This document shows positions 44,456 to 53,137 of a stretch of DNA of 64,000 nucleotides, one piece after another (positions within the stretch are counted from its first letter, which is position 1; each line of letters starts with the position of its first letter). This DNA is from Pseudonocardia kunmingensis (GTDB lineage Bacteria; Actinomycetota; Actinomycetes; Mycobacteriales; Pseudonocardiaceae). Both the position numbers and the translations under genes were made by a program. Below the pieces are notes generated by a model. It made no database searches, had not been told where the DNA came from, and worked only from the letters and a program-made list of their open reading frames with translations. The stretch spans positions 124,001 to 188,000 of the forward strand of contig NZ_VFPA01000008.1 of assembly GCF_006716445.1 (NCBI RefSeq), read 5' to 3'.

Positions 44456-46837
44456 TCAGCGGTTGTGCCAGCGCGGGTGCCGCTTCTCCGCGAACGCGGC
44501 GACACCCTCCGCCACGTCGGCGCTGACCAGCAGGTCGTCCAGGGCGGGCGACGGGTGCGCGGCCGCCTCGACCGTGTCCGGGATCCCGTCGGTCTCGGCC
44601 ATGATCTGCAGGGATGTCCGCACGGAGGTCGGCGACGACGCGAGGATCTCCGCGGCCAGCTCACGGGCCCCGGCCAGTGCGGTTCCCGCGGGCACCACCC
44701 GGCTGACCATGCCGTGGGCGAGGGCCTCCTGTGCGGTGAGCCGCCGGCCGGTGAGGATCATCTCGGTGGCGAGCGCACGGGGCAGGGCGCGGGGCAGCCG
44801 GGCCAGGCCGCCCTCACCCGCGACGAGCCCCACCCTGACCTCGGACAGCGCGAACCGGGCCGTCTCGTCGGCGACGATCAGGTGGCAGGCCAGCGCGATC
44901 TCGCAGCCGCCGCCCATCGCGAACCCGTTGGCCGCGGCGATCACCGGCTTGGTCATGGCGGGCCTGCGGGTGAGGCCGGCGAACCCGTTCTTGGGGACCC
45001 ACATCGGCTTGCCCGCGGCGGTCCAGATGAGGTCGTTGCCCGCGGAGAAGGCCTTGTCCCCGCTCCCGGTGATGATCGCGACCCACAGCTCGGGGTCGGC
45101 GAAGTAGGCATCGAAGACCTCGTCCAGCTCCTCGTTGGCCGGCGGGTGCAGGCTGTTGCGCGACTCCGGCCGGTTGATCGTCACCTCGAGCAGGTGCCCG
45201 TCGCGGCGGACGAGGACGTGCTCGTAGCCGGTCGGCCCGGTCCGGAACGCGGCGGGGCGCGGGGGGCGCAGTGCGTCCATGCGGTCGCGGCTGGTCGCGA
45301 CCCGGTTGCCGGTGCCGAACGAGCGGGCGTACACCCCGGTGCCGGCCGGGTCGCCGGTGGCGAGCAGGTCGAGCAACTCGTCGTCGCCCTCGACGACCTG
45401 GGCGAGGAACCGCCGGTCGTCGGCGTCGAGGCGGCCCACCACGATGCCCGTGCGGGCGCCGCCGCGGCCGTAGGACACCGTCCAGGTCTCGATCGTCGCC
45501 CCACCGTCGGCGTGCACGGCGGGCTCCGGTGCGGGCCACGCGTCGATCTCGGCCTGCAGCCGGTCACTCGCGTCGGTCCGCCACGGCGTGGGGGTGCTGG
45601 AGTAGATCCCCACCGAGTACTTGGACAGGATCCCGCCGTTCGCCCCGACGACCCCGTAGGTCCCTGGCCGGTCGCGCATGTGCTGCACGGTCTCGGCGAT
45701 GGCGTGCATGGAGTAGTTGTTCCCGGCCCCGCCGAAGAACGGCAGCCCGCCGACGAGGGTCAGGCCCCGCGGGTCGTCGGGGGTGAGTCCCAGCCCGTCG
45801 GCCACCGCGGACACGGCGATCGGGAAGCACGAGTACAGGTCGAACGTGGCGAGGTCGGCGAGGCCGATCCCGGCGACCTCCAGCGCGTGCGTCGTGGCCA
45901 GCACGGCCGCGGGGTAGGTCGACAGGTCGGCGCGCTCCAGGAGGTTCCGCTCGCGCACGTCGGCGTGCCCGTGCAGGAACACCCGCTGTTCCGGTGGCAC
46001 CCCGAGCCGATCGGCCACGGCGACCGAGGTCAGCACGACGGCGGCCCCCTGGTTGACCTGGTCGCGCGCGACCAGGTAGCGCGGGTACGGGTCGGCGATC
46101 ATCCGGTTTCGTTCGGTCACGGTCACGAGCTCGACCGCGTCCCGCGCGATCGGTGCCGCGGCATGCGGGTGGCCGGCCGCGACCCGGGTGAACGGGGCGA
46201 ACAGTTCCCCCATCCCGCGCGCGTACTCCTCACGGGACTGTTGGAGCCGCGCCCGGCGGGCGTTCTCCAGCAGCGCGTACTGGACCGGCGCACCGATCAG
46301 GCCGTGCGTCGTCTGCTGCCGGGTGATCAGGCCGCGCAGGCCGTAGCCGCGGTCCTCCAGGTCGCCGTCGACGTGCTCGGTGAAGTCGGGCCGGTCCGGG
46401 GCATCGGCCAGGTGCCGGGCGGTGGAGATCGCCTCGGAGCCGAACAGGAGCGCCGCTTCGCAGCCCCCTGCCGCGATCGTCCCGGCGAGCTCGGTGACCA
46501 GGTGCTGGGGCCCCTGCCCACCTGCGACCTCCAGGATCGCCCTGCCCGGCCAGGCGCCGACCCGCTGCGCCACCGAGCGCGGGTAGTTGTCGGACCGGCC
46601 CAGCGGCGCGCGCGCACCCGGCGTCGAGATCTCGAACTGCCGGATCCCGGCCACCGTGTCGATCGCTGCGGCGACCGCGGCCGGGTCGGCGCCGGTGTCG
46701 GTGAGTGCGGCCCGCGCGGCGTCCGCGGCGAGCTCGACGGGCGAGAGCCCCCGGTAGTCCGGGTCGTCCACCCGTTCCGAGGCCTGCCCCACGCCGATGA
46801 GGACGGGAGTGCGGGGATCCAGCACAGCGGACGTCAT
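44456..46837 (-). CDS. Fusion of thiolase-like protein and enoyl-CoA hydratase
   Basis: A 793-residue two-part protein. Residues about 1-510 are a thiolase-like protein of the type-1 (TLP1) group: the region that should hold the nucleophilic cysteine reads VAGGQGPQHLV, and the NEAF-type motif is DLYSCFPIAV, so classical thiolase activity is doubtful. Residues about 530-793 form a crotonase (VTINRPESRNSLHPP; oxyanion loop GDKAFSAGNDL; AMGGGCEIALACH; LSEVRVGLVAGEGGLARLPR). These are normally separate genes. The ATG at 46837 is preferred to an upstream TTG. It probably acts on an acyl-CoA formed by the upstream ADP-forming ligase. Confidence 0.9.
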   Translation of the reverse strand: MTSAVLDPRTPVLIGVGQASERVDDPDYRGLSPVELAADAARAALTDTGADPAAVAAAIDTVAGIRQFEISTPGARAPLGRSDNYPRSVAQRVGAWPGRAILEVAGGQGPQHLVTELAGTIAAGGCEAALLFGSEAISTARHLADAPDRPDFTEHVDGDLEDRGYGLRGLITRQQTTHGLIGAPVQYALLENARRARLQQSREEYARGMGELFAPFTRVAAGHPHAAAPIARDAVELVTVTERNRMIADPYPRYLVARDQVNQGAAVVLTSVAVADRLGVPPEQRVFLHGHADVRERNLLERADLSTYPAAVLATTHALEVAGIGLADLATFDLYSCFPIAVSAVADGLGLTPDDPRGLTLVGGLPFFGGAGNNYSMHAIAETVQHMRDRPGTYGVVGANGGILSKYSVGIYSSTPTPWRTDASDRLQAEIDAWPAPEPAVHADGGATIETWTVSYGRGGARTGIVVGRLDADDRRFLAQVVEGDDELLDLLATGDPAGTGVYARSFGTGNRVATSRDRMDALRPPRPAAFRTGPTGYEHVLVRRDGHLLEVTINRPESRNSLHPPANEELDEVFDAYFADPELWVAIITGSGDKAFSAGNDLIWTAAGKPMWVPKNGFAGLTRRPAMTKPVIAAANGFAMGGGCEIALACHLIVADETARFALSEVRVGLVAGEGGLARLPRALPRALATEMILTGRRLTAQEALAHGMVSRVVPAGTALAGARELAAEILASSPTSVRTSLQIMAETDGIPDTVEAAAHPSPALDDLLVSADVAEGVAAFAEKRHPRWHNR

Positions 46838-46861
46838 CGGAGAGGCTCCCAATCTGTTGTT

Positions 46862-47989
46862 CTAGTGCCGCAGGCCTGCGAGGACCTCGATCTGCTTCTC
46901 GCAGTCGGCGACGAGCGATCGCGCGATCTCCCCGGCGGGCCGCAACTCCGTGAACCCACCCACGACCTGGCCGATGAAGAAGGACTCCAGCTCGGCCGCC
47001 TTGGCATGGCCCGCGGATGCGGCGGCGTCGATGCGGTCCCACGCCTCGCCGACGAGCAGGGGCTGCAGCGGCATCGGCAGGGGCTCCGGGCTGCCCGCAC
47101 GCTCCCACTCGTCGTGCCAGCTGCTGCGCAGCTGCCGCGCCGGCTTGCCGGTACGGGTCGTCGAGCGCAGCGTGTCCGAACTGGTCGCCGCGAGGAACTT
47201 GCGCTTCACGACCTCGGGGGTGATGTCCTCGTGGCTGGACAGCCACACCGAGCCGCACCACACCCCGGCCGCCCCGAGCGCCAGCGCAGCGGCCATCTGC
47301 CGGCCGGTGGCGATCCCGCCCGCAGCGAGGACCGGAACGTCGCCCGCGAGGTCGACGATCTCCGGGGTGAGCACCGTGCTGGCGATCGTCCCGGTGTGCC
47401 CGCCCGCTTCGGTGCCCTGCGCCACCAGGACATCGACACCGGTGTCGAGCTGGCGGCGCGCGTGCTCCGGCTTGCCGACGAGGGAGGCCACCACGACACC
47501 CGCCGACCGTGCGCGTGCGACGACCTCCGGCGGCGGGACGCCCAGCGCGTTGGCGAACAGGGCGATGCGATGGGAGAACACGACGTCGAGCAACGGGGCC
47601 ACGCGGCTGGGGTCGAGGTTGGCCGCGAACTCGCTCATCACCCGGCCCTCGGCGCTCGCCTCCTCGGGGATGTCGTAGCGGCGCAGCAGGCCCGCGATGA
47701 ACTCGCGGTGCTGGTCGGGGATCTGCGCCCGCAGGCTCGCGAGGAGATCGGACGGGTCGCCCGCCGTGGTGTTGCCCGGCACGAGCAGGTCCACGCCGTA
47801 CGGGCTGCCCTGCACCTGCTCCTCGATCCAGGTGAGCTGCGCGTCGAGCTCGGCCGGGCTGTACGCGCTGACCGCCAGGACGCCCAACCCGCCCGCCTTG
47901 CTGACCTCCGCGACGACGGCGGGCGAGCGGTTGAACCCGACCAGGGGAGCGTCGATCCCGAGCAGGTCGGTGAGTGCGGTGCGGATCAT
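46862..47989 (-). CDS. Nitronate monooxygenase-like flavoprotein
   Basis: A 375-residue TIM-barrel FMN protein of the nitronate monooxygenase/2-nitropropane dioxygenase family. It has the active-site AQGTEAGGHTG motif with the catalytic His, VPVLAAGGIATGRQMAAALALGAAGV for phosphate binding, and the family N-terminus ALTDLLGIDAPLV. Members also act as enoyl-ACP reductase-like or other flavin oxidoreductases, so the real substrate is open. The ATG at 47989 follows GGAGG and overlaps the preceding ligase gene by 4 bases. Confidence 0.88.
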   Translation of the reverse strand: MIRTALTDLLGIDAPLVGFNRSPAVVAEVSKAGGLGVLAVSAYSPAELDAQLTWIEEQVQGSPYGVDLLVPGNTTAGDPSDLLASLRAQIPDQHREFIAGLLRRYDIPEEASAEGRVMSEFAANLDPSRVAPLLDVVFSHRIALFANALGVPPPEVVARARSAGVVVASLVGKPEHARRQLDTGVDVLVAQGTEAGGHTGTIASTVLTPEIVDLAGDVPVLAAGGIATGRQMAAALALGAAGVWCGSVWLSSHEDITPEVVKRKFLAATSSDTLRSTTRTGKPARQLRSSWHDEWERAGSPEPLPMPLQPLLVGEAWDRIDAAASAGHAKAAELESFFIGQVVGGFTELRPAGEIARSLVADCEKQIEVLAGLRH

Positions 47990-50118
47990 GCGGTCCTCCA
48001 GGTGACGACGGCGTCGAGGGCCTCGATCGTCGGCCCGTCCACGCGGAGCGGGTTGACCTCGAGCGATTCGAGGTCGTCGCCGAGCGCGGCGGCGAGGTCC
48101 CCGATCCGCGCGACGACGGCAGCGAGCGCCTCGAGATCGGCGGGCGTGGCGCCCCGCACCCCGCGCAGCACCGCGGCACCGGGCAGCTCGGCCAGCAGTG
48201 CCCGGGCCCGATCGGGGGTGACGGGCAGCGGCGCGAGGGCCGGGTCCCCGAGAACCTCGACGAGGATCCCGCCGAGCGCGACCGCCAGGATCGGTCCCCA
48301 TTGCGGATCGCGGGCGACGCCGACGAGCAGCTCGACCCCGCCGGTGCGCATCGGTGACACCAGCACCCCCTCGATCCGGGCACCGTCGACCCGCCCGGCC
48401 GCATCGACGATCTGGGCGTAGGCCGCGCGGACCGCCTCCTCGCCCCGCACGTCCAGCCGGACACCGCCGACGTCGGACTTGTGCAGGATGTCGGGTGAAA
48501 CGATCTTCAACGCGACCGGGCAACCCAGGTCGGCGGCCGCCCTCGCCGCCTCGTCCGCGGAGGTCACCACCCGGCCCGGGACGACCGGGATGCCTGCGGC
48601 GGCGAGCATGCGGCGCGCCGCGGTCTCCGACCACGCACCGGCGCGCTCGCCGGCGGGCGGCGTCGAGACCGGGCCCGAGATGGGTGCGGCGCCGGCCCCG
48701 TCCGTCGCGCGTGGCCGGGTGGCGTCCGACCACCAGCCCACGTGCCGCAGCGCGACGACCGCCTGCCGCAGCCCGGGGATCGCGTACGGGACCCCGCCCG
48801 CGTCCAGGACCGCCCGCGTACGTGCCGTGATCGGCTGGAGCACCTGGTTGACGTACACACTGGGACACGCGGCGGTGCCCATGCCGCTGCCGATCGCGTC
48901 GACGAGGGGCTGCACCACGTACGGCTGCCCGTCGTCCTGCCAGGGCAGGCTGTTGACCACCGCCACGACCCCGATCGACGGGTCTTCGGACACGGCCTGG
49001 ATCGCGCGGGTGAACAGCGTCGGGTCGATCACCGCGGCCCCGGTGACGTCGAGCGGGTTCTGCACGGCGCCGTAGTCGGGCATGATCCCGGCCAGCGCCT
49101 CGCAGGTGGTCCCGGCGAGCGCGGGAAGTGGCATCCCGAGGTCGGCGGCCCGGTCGGCGACGATGTCGCAGGCCCCGCCCGAGATCGACACGACCCCGAC
49201 TCCCGCACGGTCGAGCCGCCCGAGATGGGCCGCCGTGCCTGCGGTGATCAGCATGTCCTCGATGGAGTCGACCCGGATCACCCCGAGGTCACGGAAGACG
49301 GCGTCGATCGTGCGGTCGTCGCCGACGAGAGCACCGGTGTGCGCTGCCGCGGTGCGAGCGGCCAGCTCGCTGCTGCCCGCCTTCAGCACGACGACCGGCT
49401 TGCCCGCGGCTCCCGCGCGCCGGGCCGCGCGGGCGAACGCCGCGGGATCCCGGACCGTCTCCATGAAGATCGCGACGGCCCGGGTGTCCGGGTCATCGAC
49501 GAGGAAGTCGAGGACGTGCCCGGCGGTGATCATGGCCTCGTTGCCGAGAGTGACCATCAGGGACAGTCCGACGCCCATCGTCGTCGCGAAGTCGACCATC
49601 GCGCCGGAGCTGGCCCCGCTCTGCGAGAGCAGGGCAACGGGTCCTGCGGCCCGCGGCAGTCCCATGATCGAGGTCACCGGCACTCCGGCGGTGAGGTTGG
49701 CGAAGCCGAGGTGGTTCGGGCCGAGCAGCACCATGCCCAGCGCGTCCGCGTGCGCGACGAGCTCGGCCTCCGCTCGCCGGCCGGCCTCACCCGCTTCGCC
49801 GTACCCCGAGGAGAGGACCACGGCGTTGAGGATCCCGGCGGCCGCGGCGTCGGCGAGCGCGTCGTGCATGCCCGCCTGCGGGACCATCAGGAACGCCACG
49901 TCGACCTGCTCGTCGATCTCGGCGCACGAGCGGACCGTCGACCGGCCGTGGGTATCGGCGCCGCGCCGGTTCACGAGCCAGGTGCGGTCGGCGAACCCGA
50001 ACTCGACCAGGTTGCCGTAGGCGAGCTGGGAGAACAGCGATTTGTTCGCCGCTCCGACCAGGGCGACGCTGCGCGGCCGGAACAGCGATTCCAGCCGCTG
50101 CGGGGTGATCGCGGACAT
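47986..50118 (-). CDS. ADP-forming acyl-CoA synthetase (acetate--CoA ligase family)
   Basis: A 710-residue NDP-forming acyl-CoA synthetase with alpha and beta parts fused. The CoA-binding domain begins LFRPRSVALVGAANK. The ligase-CoA domain carries the phosphorylated-His motif AAHTGALVGDD. The ATP-grasp domain starts near residue 495 (SETAARRMLAAAGIPVV) and continues VALKIVSPDILHKSDVGGVRLD. It makes acyl-CoA from acid, ATP and CoA with ADP release, or works in reverse. The ATG at 50118 follows GGAGG. It is linked with the nitronate monooxygenase and the thiolase-like fusion in one operon. Confidence 0.92.
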   Translation of the reverse strand: MSAITPQRLESLFRPRSVALVGAANKSLFSQLAYGNLVEFGFADRTWLVNRRGADTHGRSTVRSCAEIDEQVDVAFLMVPQAGMHDALADAAAAGILNAVVLSSGYGEAGEAGRRAEAELVAHADALGMVLLGPNHLGFANLTAGVPVTSIMGLPRAAGPVALLSQSGASSGAMVDFATTMGVGLSLMVTLGNEAMITAGHVLDFLVDDPDTRAVAIFMETVRDPAAFARAARRAGAAGKPVVVLKAGSSELAARTAAAHTGALVGDDRTIDAVFRDLGVIRVDSIEDMLITAGTAAHLGRLDRAGVGVVSISGGACDIVADRAADLGMPLPALAGTTCEALAGIMPDYGAVQNPLDVTGAAVIDPTLFTRAIQAVSEDPSIGVVAVVNSLPWQDDGQPYVVQPLVDAIGSGMGTAACPSVYVNQVLQPITARTRAVLDAGGVPYAIPGLRQAVVALRHVGWWSDATRPRATDGAGAAPISGPVSTPPAGERAGAWSETAARRMLAAAGIPVVPGRVVTSADEAARAAADLGCPVALKIVSPDILHKSDVGGVRLDVRGEEAVRAAYAQIVDAAGRVDGARIEGVLVSPMRTGGVELLVGVARDPQWGPILAVALGGILVEVLGDPALAPLPVTPDRARALLAELPGAAVLRGVRGATPADLEALAAVVARIGDLAAALGDDLESLEVNPLRVDGPTIEALDAVVTWRTA

Positions 50119-50173
50119 GCCGGGGCCTCCGGGTCGCTGAGAACGGTCATCGGGCGCAGCCACGACGCGGCGC

Positions 50174-50485
50174 TCAGACGAACGTCTCGGCCTCACCGGT
50201 CAGGATCGTGAGGCCTGCACCCGCGAAGTGGGCGATGTCGGCCTGCGCCGCCTGGCCCTCGGGGCCACTGAAGGCGGCACCGAACGCCTCGGAAGAGTCG
50301 AAGTACAGGGTGGCGACCAGGTGGTGCGGGGCCGGGCTGCCGTCCGGAGAAGGGCCCGTCCAGCACGCCGTGTACCGCGTCAGGCCCGGGAGCTTCGCGG
50401 CGAGCGGGGCGTGCGTCTCGCGGTAGTGCCGGTCGAACGCCGCGATGTCCTCGGGGTGGTTGTAGAGCACGGTGACCTGGTACAC
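50174..50485 (-). CDS. EthD-domain protein
   Basis: A 103-residue ferredoxin-fold dimeric alpha+beta barrel protein of the EthD family: VTVLYNHPEDIAAFDRHYRETHAPLAAKLPGLTRYT is the family core. EthD was first described as an accessory protein needed for ether-degrading P450 systems, and the domain is common in degradation clusters. It is the first gene of the minus-strand operon whose promoter region holds sites 50553 and 50599. A P450 system lies in the same island (58212), so a functional link is possible but unproven. Confidence 0.87.
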   Translation of the reverse strand: MYQVTVLYNHPEDIAAFDRHYRETHAPLAAKLPGLTRYTACWTGPSPDGSPAPHHLVATLYFDSSEAFGAAFSGPEGQAAQADIAHFAGAGLTILTGEAETFV

Positions 50486-50552
50486 GGGTGTCCCTTCGCC
50501 GGTGATCGTCCTACTCGGTGCACGTGCTGCTCGGGTGGGTCACGGACGCGCC

Positions 50553-50574
50553 CTACCAATCGATTGATTGGTAC
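50553..50574. promoter_or_regulatory. Island palindrome in the EthD/TetR 2 divergent promoter
   Basis: CTACCAATCGA then TTGATTGGTAC; 18 of 22 positions match and the inner 18 bases pair at 8 of 9. It lies 67 bases before the EthD start and 79 before the TetR 2 start, so it can serve both promoters. Confidence 0.7.
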
Positions 50575-50598
50575 AGTACCGCGGTGCGGTCGGCGTGT

Positions 50599-50620
50599 CT
50601 ACCAAACGGTAGAGTCGCCG
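50599..50620. promoter_or_regulatory. Second island site, close to the TetR 2 start
   Basis: CTACCAAACGGTAG is a perfect left half that itself forms a shorter palindrome (CTACC-AAAC-GGTAG); 15 of 22 positions match the full palindrome. It ends 33 bases before the GTG of TetR 2, the right place for autoregulation. Confidence 0.6.
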
Positions 50621-50653
50621 GATCGGCAGTGCGAGTACGAGGAGGCGGTCCGG

Positions 50654-51304
50654 GTGCGGCAGCCGGCTGGGCGGAGCGCGCGGCGTTCCGGCGGGGAGCG
50701 TAAGCCTCGTGAGGAGCGTTGGGCGGAGCTGATCGAGGTCGCCACGCAGGTGTTCTACGAGAAGGGGTACGACGGTGCCTCGTTGCAGGACATCGCCGAT
50801 CGGCTGGGGATGCTCAAGGGCAGCTTGTACTACTACATCCAGTCCAAGGAAGAGCTGCTGTTCGATGTGATCAGCACGGTGCACCGGGACGGCCTGGCGG
50901 TGATCCGGGCTCGCGCGGAGGTCGAGGGTGATCCGTTGCAGCGGCTGGAGAACGTGATCGTGGGGCACGTGGAGCACACGTGTCGCAATCTCGTGCCGAC
51001 CGCGGTGTTCCTGCACGAGCTGTCCGCGTTGCCGCCGGAGCGTCGCCAGGAGGTGCTCGGCAGCGAGCACGCCTACCAGGGGGTGTTCCGCGACCTGATC
51101 GAGCTGGCGCAGAAGGAGGGGCTCGTGCGGGCCGACCTCGATCCGCGCCTGGGCGCTCTGACCGTGCTGGGCTCGACGAACTGGGTGTACCGCTGGTTCC
51201 GGCCGGGCGGTGCGTTCACCCCGGAGAAGATCGGCGCGCAGATGGCCGAGATCGCGATCCGGGGGATCGCCACGCAGAAGGCGCTGGCCGCGCGCTACCC
51301 CTGA
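50654..51304 (+). CDS. TetR-family regulator 2, likely controller of the island
   Basis: A 216-residue TetR repressor with the helix-turn-helix about residues 40-75 (GASLQDIADRLGMLKGSLYYYIQ) and a C-terminal region shared with TetR 1 (WVYRWFRPGG). The GTG at 50654 follows CGAGGAGG by 8 bases. Two copies of the island palindrome lie immediately upstream, which is the usual arrangement of an autoregulated TetR gene, so this is the best candidate to bind all island sites. The inducer is probably an acyl-CoA or substrate-derived ligand (inference). The SDR gene follows after 16 bases. Confidence 0.9.
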   Translation: MRQPAGRSARRSGGERKPREERWAELIEVATQVFYEKGYDGASLQDIADRLGMLKGSLYYYIQSKEELLFDVISTVHRDGLAVIRARAEVEGDPLQRLENVIVGHVEHTCRNLVPTAVFLHELSALPPERRQEVLGSEHAYQGVFRDLIELAQKEGLVRADLDPRLGALTVLGSTNWVYRWFRPGGAFTPEKIGAQMAEIAIRGIATQKALAARYP

Positions 51305-51320
51305 GAGGACGAGGACTGCG

Positions 51321-52103
51321 ATGAGTGCACTTGCGGGCCGGACCGCCCTGGTCACCGGCGGTTCCCGCGGCGTGGGGCGGGCGATCGCGGTCCGCCTCGC
51401 CGCGGACGGCGCCGCCGTGGCGGTGAACTACCGGCGCGACGCCGACGCGGCCGAGGAGGTCGTGGCCGAGATCGAGAAGGCCGGCGGGACGGCCAGGGCG
51501 TACCGGGCGTCCGTCGACGACCCGGCGGCGGTCGCCGCGATGGTGGACGCCGTTCGCGCCGACCTCGGACCGGTCGACCTGCTCGTCAGCAACGCGGGCA
51601 CGGCCAGCCGGGGCACCAGGATCGCCGACACCGGCGACGAGGAGTACCTGCGGCTGCTGCGGGTGCACACCCTCGGCCCGCTCGCGCTCGTCCGGGGGCT
51701 GTTGCCCGACCTGCGCCGGGCCGGCCGGGCCGACGTCATCGTCATCTCCAGCGCGATCGTCCCCGACGCGCCCGCGAACGGCGCGGCGTACACGATGGCG
51801 AAGGCGGCGACGGAGGCGGCGGCCCGCACGCTCGCCAAGGAGGAGCGCGGGTACGGCGTCCGGGTCAACATCGTCGCGCCCGGCCTGGTGGCGACGGACA
51901 TGGGCGACCGGCTCGTCGCGGCCACCGCGGACGGCGCCACGATCGCCGACCTCGATGCCCACTACCCGTTCGGACGGGTCGCGCGGCCCGACGACGTCGC
52001 AGGTGTGGTCGCGTTCCTCGCCTCCCCCGACGCGGGCTACGTCAGCGGCCAGCGGATCCAGGTCGACGGCGGTGGGCCGGACCACGGGATCGTCGCCGGC
52101 TGA
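51321..52103 (+). CDS. Short-chain dehydrogenase/reductase
   Basis: A 260-residue classical SDR: cofactor motif TGGSRGVGRA, NAG at LVSNAGT, and the catalytic Ser (VISSAI), Tyr and Lys (YTMAK). The NYRRD end of strand 2 suggests a preference for NADP(H). The C-terminal GGGPDHGIVAG is typical of 3-oxoacyl reductase-like members. It should interconvert a hydroxy and an oxo group on an island intermediate. It is co-directional with TetR 2 and overlaps the next gene by one base (TGATG). Confidence 0.9.
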   Translation: MSALAGRTALVTGGSRGVGRAIAVRLAADGAAVAVNYRRDADAAEEVVAEIEKAGGTARAYRASVDDPAAVAAMVDAVRADLGPVDLLVSNAGTASRGTRIADTGDEEYLRLLRVHTLGPLALVRGLLPDLRRAGRADVIVISSAIVPDAPANGAAYTMAKAATEAAARTLAKEERGYGVRVNIVAPGLVATDMGDRLVAATADGATIADLDAHYPFGRVARPDDVAGVVAFLASPDAGYVSGQRIQVDGGGPDHGIVAG

Positions 52104-53137
52104 TGCGGGTCCGAGCGGACGACCCGCATCGGCCGTGGCACGAGCCGGGCGTGTACACCCCCGCACCGGGGGTGCACCGCATCCCGCTCCCGCTGCCGGG
52201 CGACGCGTTGCGCGCGGTGAACGTCTACGCCGTCGAGCTGGCCGACGGGGTGCTGCTCGTCGACGCGGGGCAGGTGTTCTCCGGTGCCGAGGAACAGCTC
52301 GAGCAGGCCCTCGGCGCGCTCGGGCGCGGGCTGTCGGACGTGCGGCAGGTGCTCGTCACCCACGTCCACCGCGACCACTACACGCTCGCCGTCGGGCTGC
52401 GGCGGCGCACCGGCGTGCCGGTCGCGCTGGGGGAGGGGGCGAAGAAGTCGCTGTCCGTGGCGAACACGGACGCGTTCGCCCTGGCCCCGCAGGTCGCGGC
52501 CCTGCATCGGTGCGGGGCGGACGCGATCATCGCGGCGATCGCCGGGACGTCGGGACGCGACGGCATGCCCGTCGACATCTGGGAGGAGCCCGACACCTGG
52601 CTCGCCGACGGCGCCACCGTCCCCGCCGGGGAGCGCACCCTCACCGCCGTGGCCACCCCCGGCCACACCGCTGGCCATCTGGTCTTCCACGACGCCGCGT
52701 CCGCGCTGCTGTTCGCCGGGGACCACGTGCTGCCGCACATCACCCCGTCGATCGGCTTCGAGGCGGTACCGGTGCCGCACCCGTTGCGCGACTACCTCGG
52801 CTCGCTGCGCCGGGTCCGAGCCCTGCCGGACGCCATGCTGCTGCCCGCGCACGGCTCCGTGGTGCCGCGGGCGCACGCCCGCATCGACGAGCTGCTCGCG
52901 CACCACGACACCCGGCTCGCAGACACGTTCGCCGCGGTCCGCGCCGGGCGGGAGACCGCGTACGCCGCCGCAGGCGGGCTCACCTGGACCCGGCGCGGGC
53001 GCAGGCTGGAGGAGCTGGACCCGTTCAACCAGATGCTCGCGGTCCTGGAGACGGCCGCGCACCTGGACGTCCTGGTGCTGCAGGGCGAGCTCGTGGTGGA
53101 GGAGCGCGACGGGGTGGCCGGCTACGGGGCAGCCTGA
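52103..53137 (+). CDS. Metallo-beta-lactamase-fold hydrolase
   Basis: A 344-residue MBL-fold protein with the zinc-binding motif THVHRDHYT (HxHxDH), the second ligand in TPGHTAGH and the third Asp in LLFAGDHVLP, so the binuclear site is complete. Family members hydrolyse thioesters, lactones or esters. In this context a lactonase or acyl-CoA thioesterase role is plausible. It is translationally coupled to the SDR. Its 3' end overlaps the convergent biotin carboxylase gene by 16 bases. Confidence 0.88.
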   Translation: MRVRADDPHRPWHEPGVYTPAPGVHRIPLPLPGDALRAVNVYAVELADGVLLVDAGQVFSGAEEQLEQALGALGRGLSDVRQVLVTHVHRDHYTLAVGLRRRTGVPVALGEGAKKSLSVANTDAFALAPQVAALHRCGADAIIAAIAGTSGRDGMPVDIWEEPDTWLADGATVPAGERTLTAVATPGHTAGHLVFHDAASALLFAGDHVLPHITPSIGFEAVPVPHPLRDYLGSLRRVRALPDAMLLPAHGSVVPRAHARIDELLAHHDTRLADTFAAVRAGRETAYAAAGGLTWTRRGRRLEELDPFNQMLAVLETAAHLDVLVLQGELVVEERDGVAGYGAA

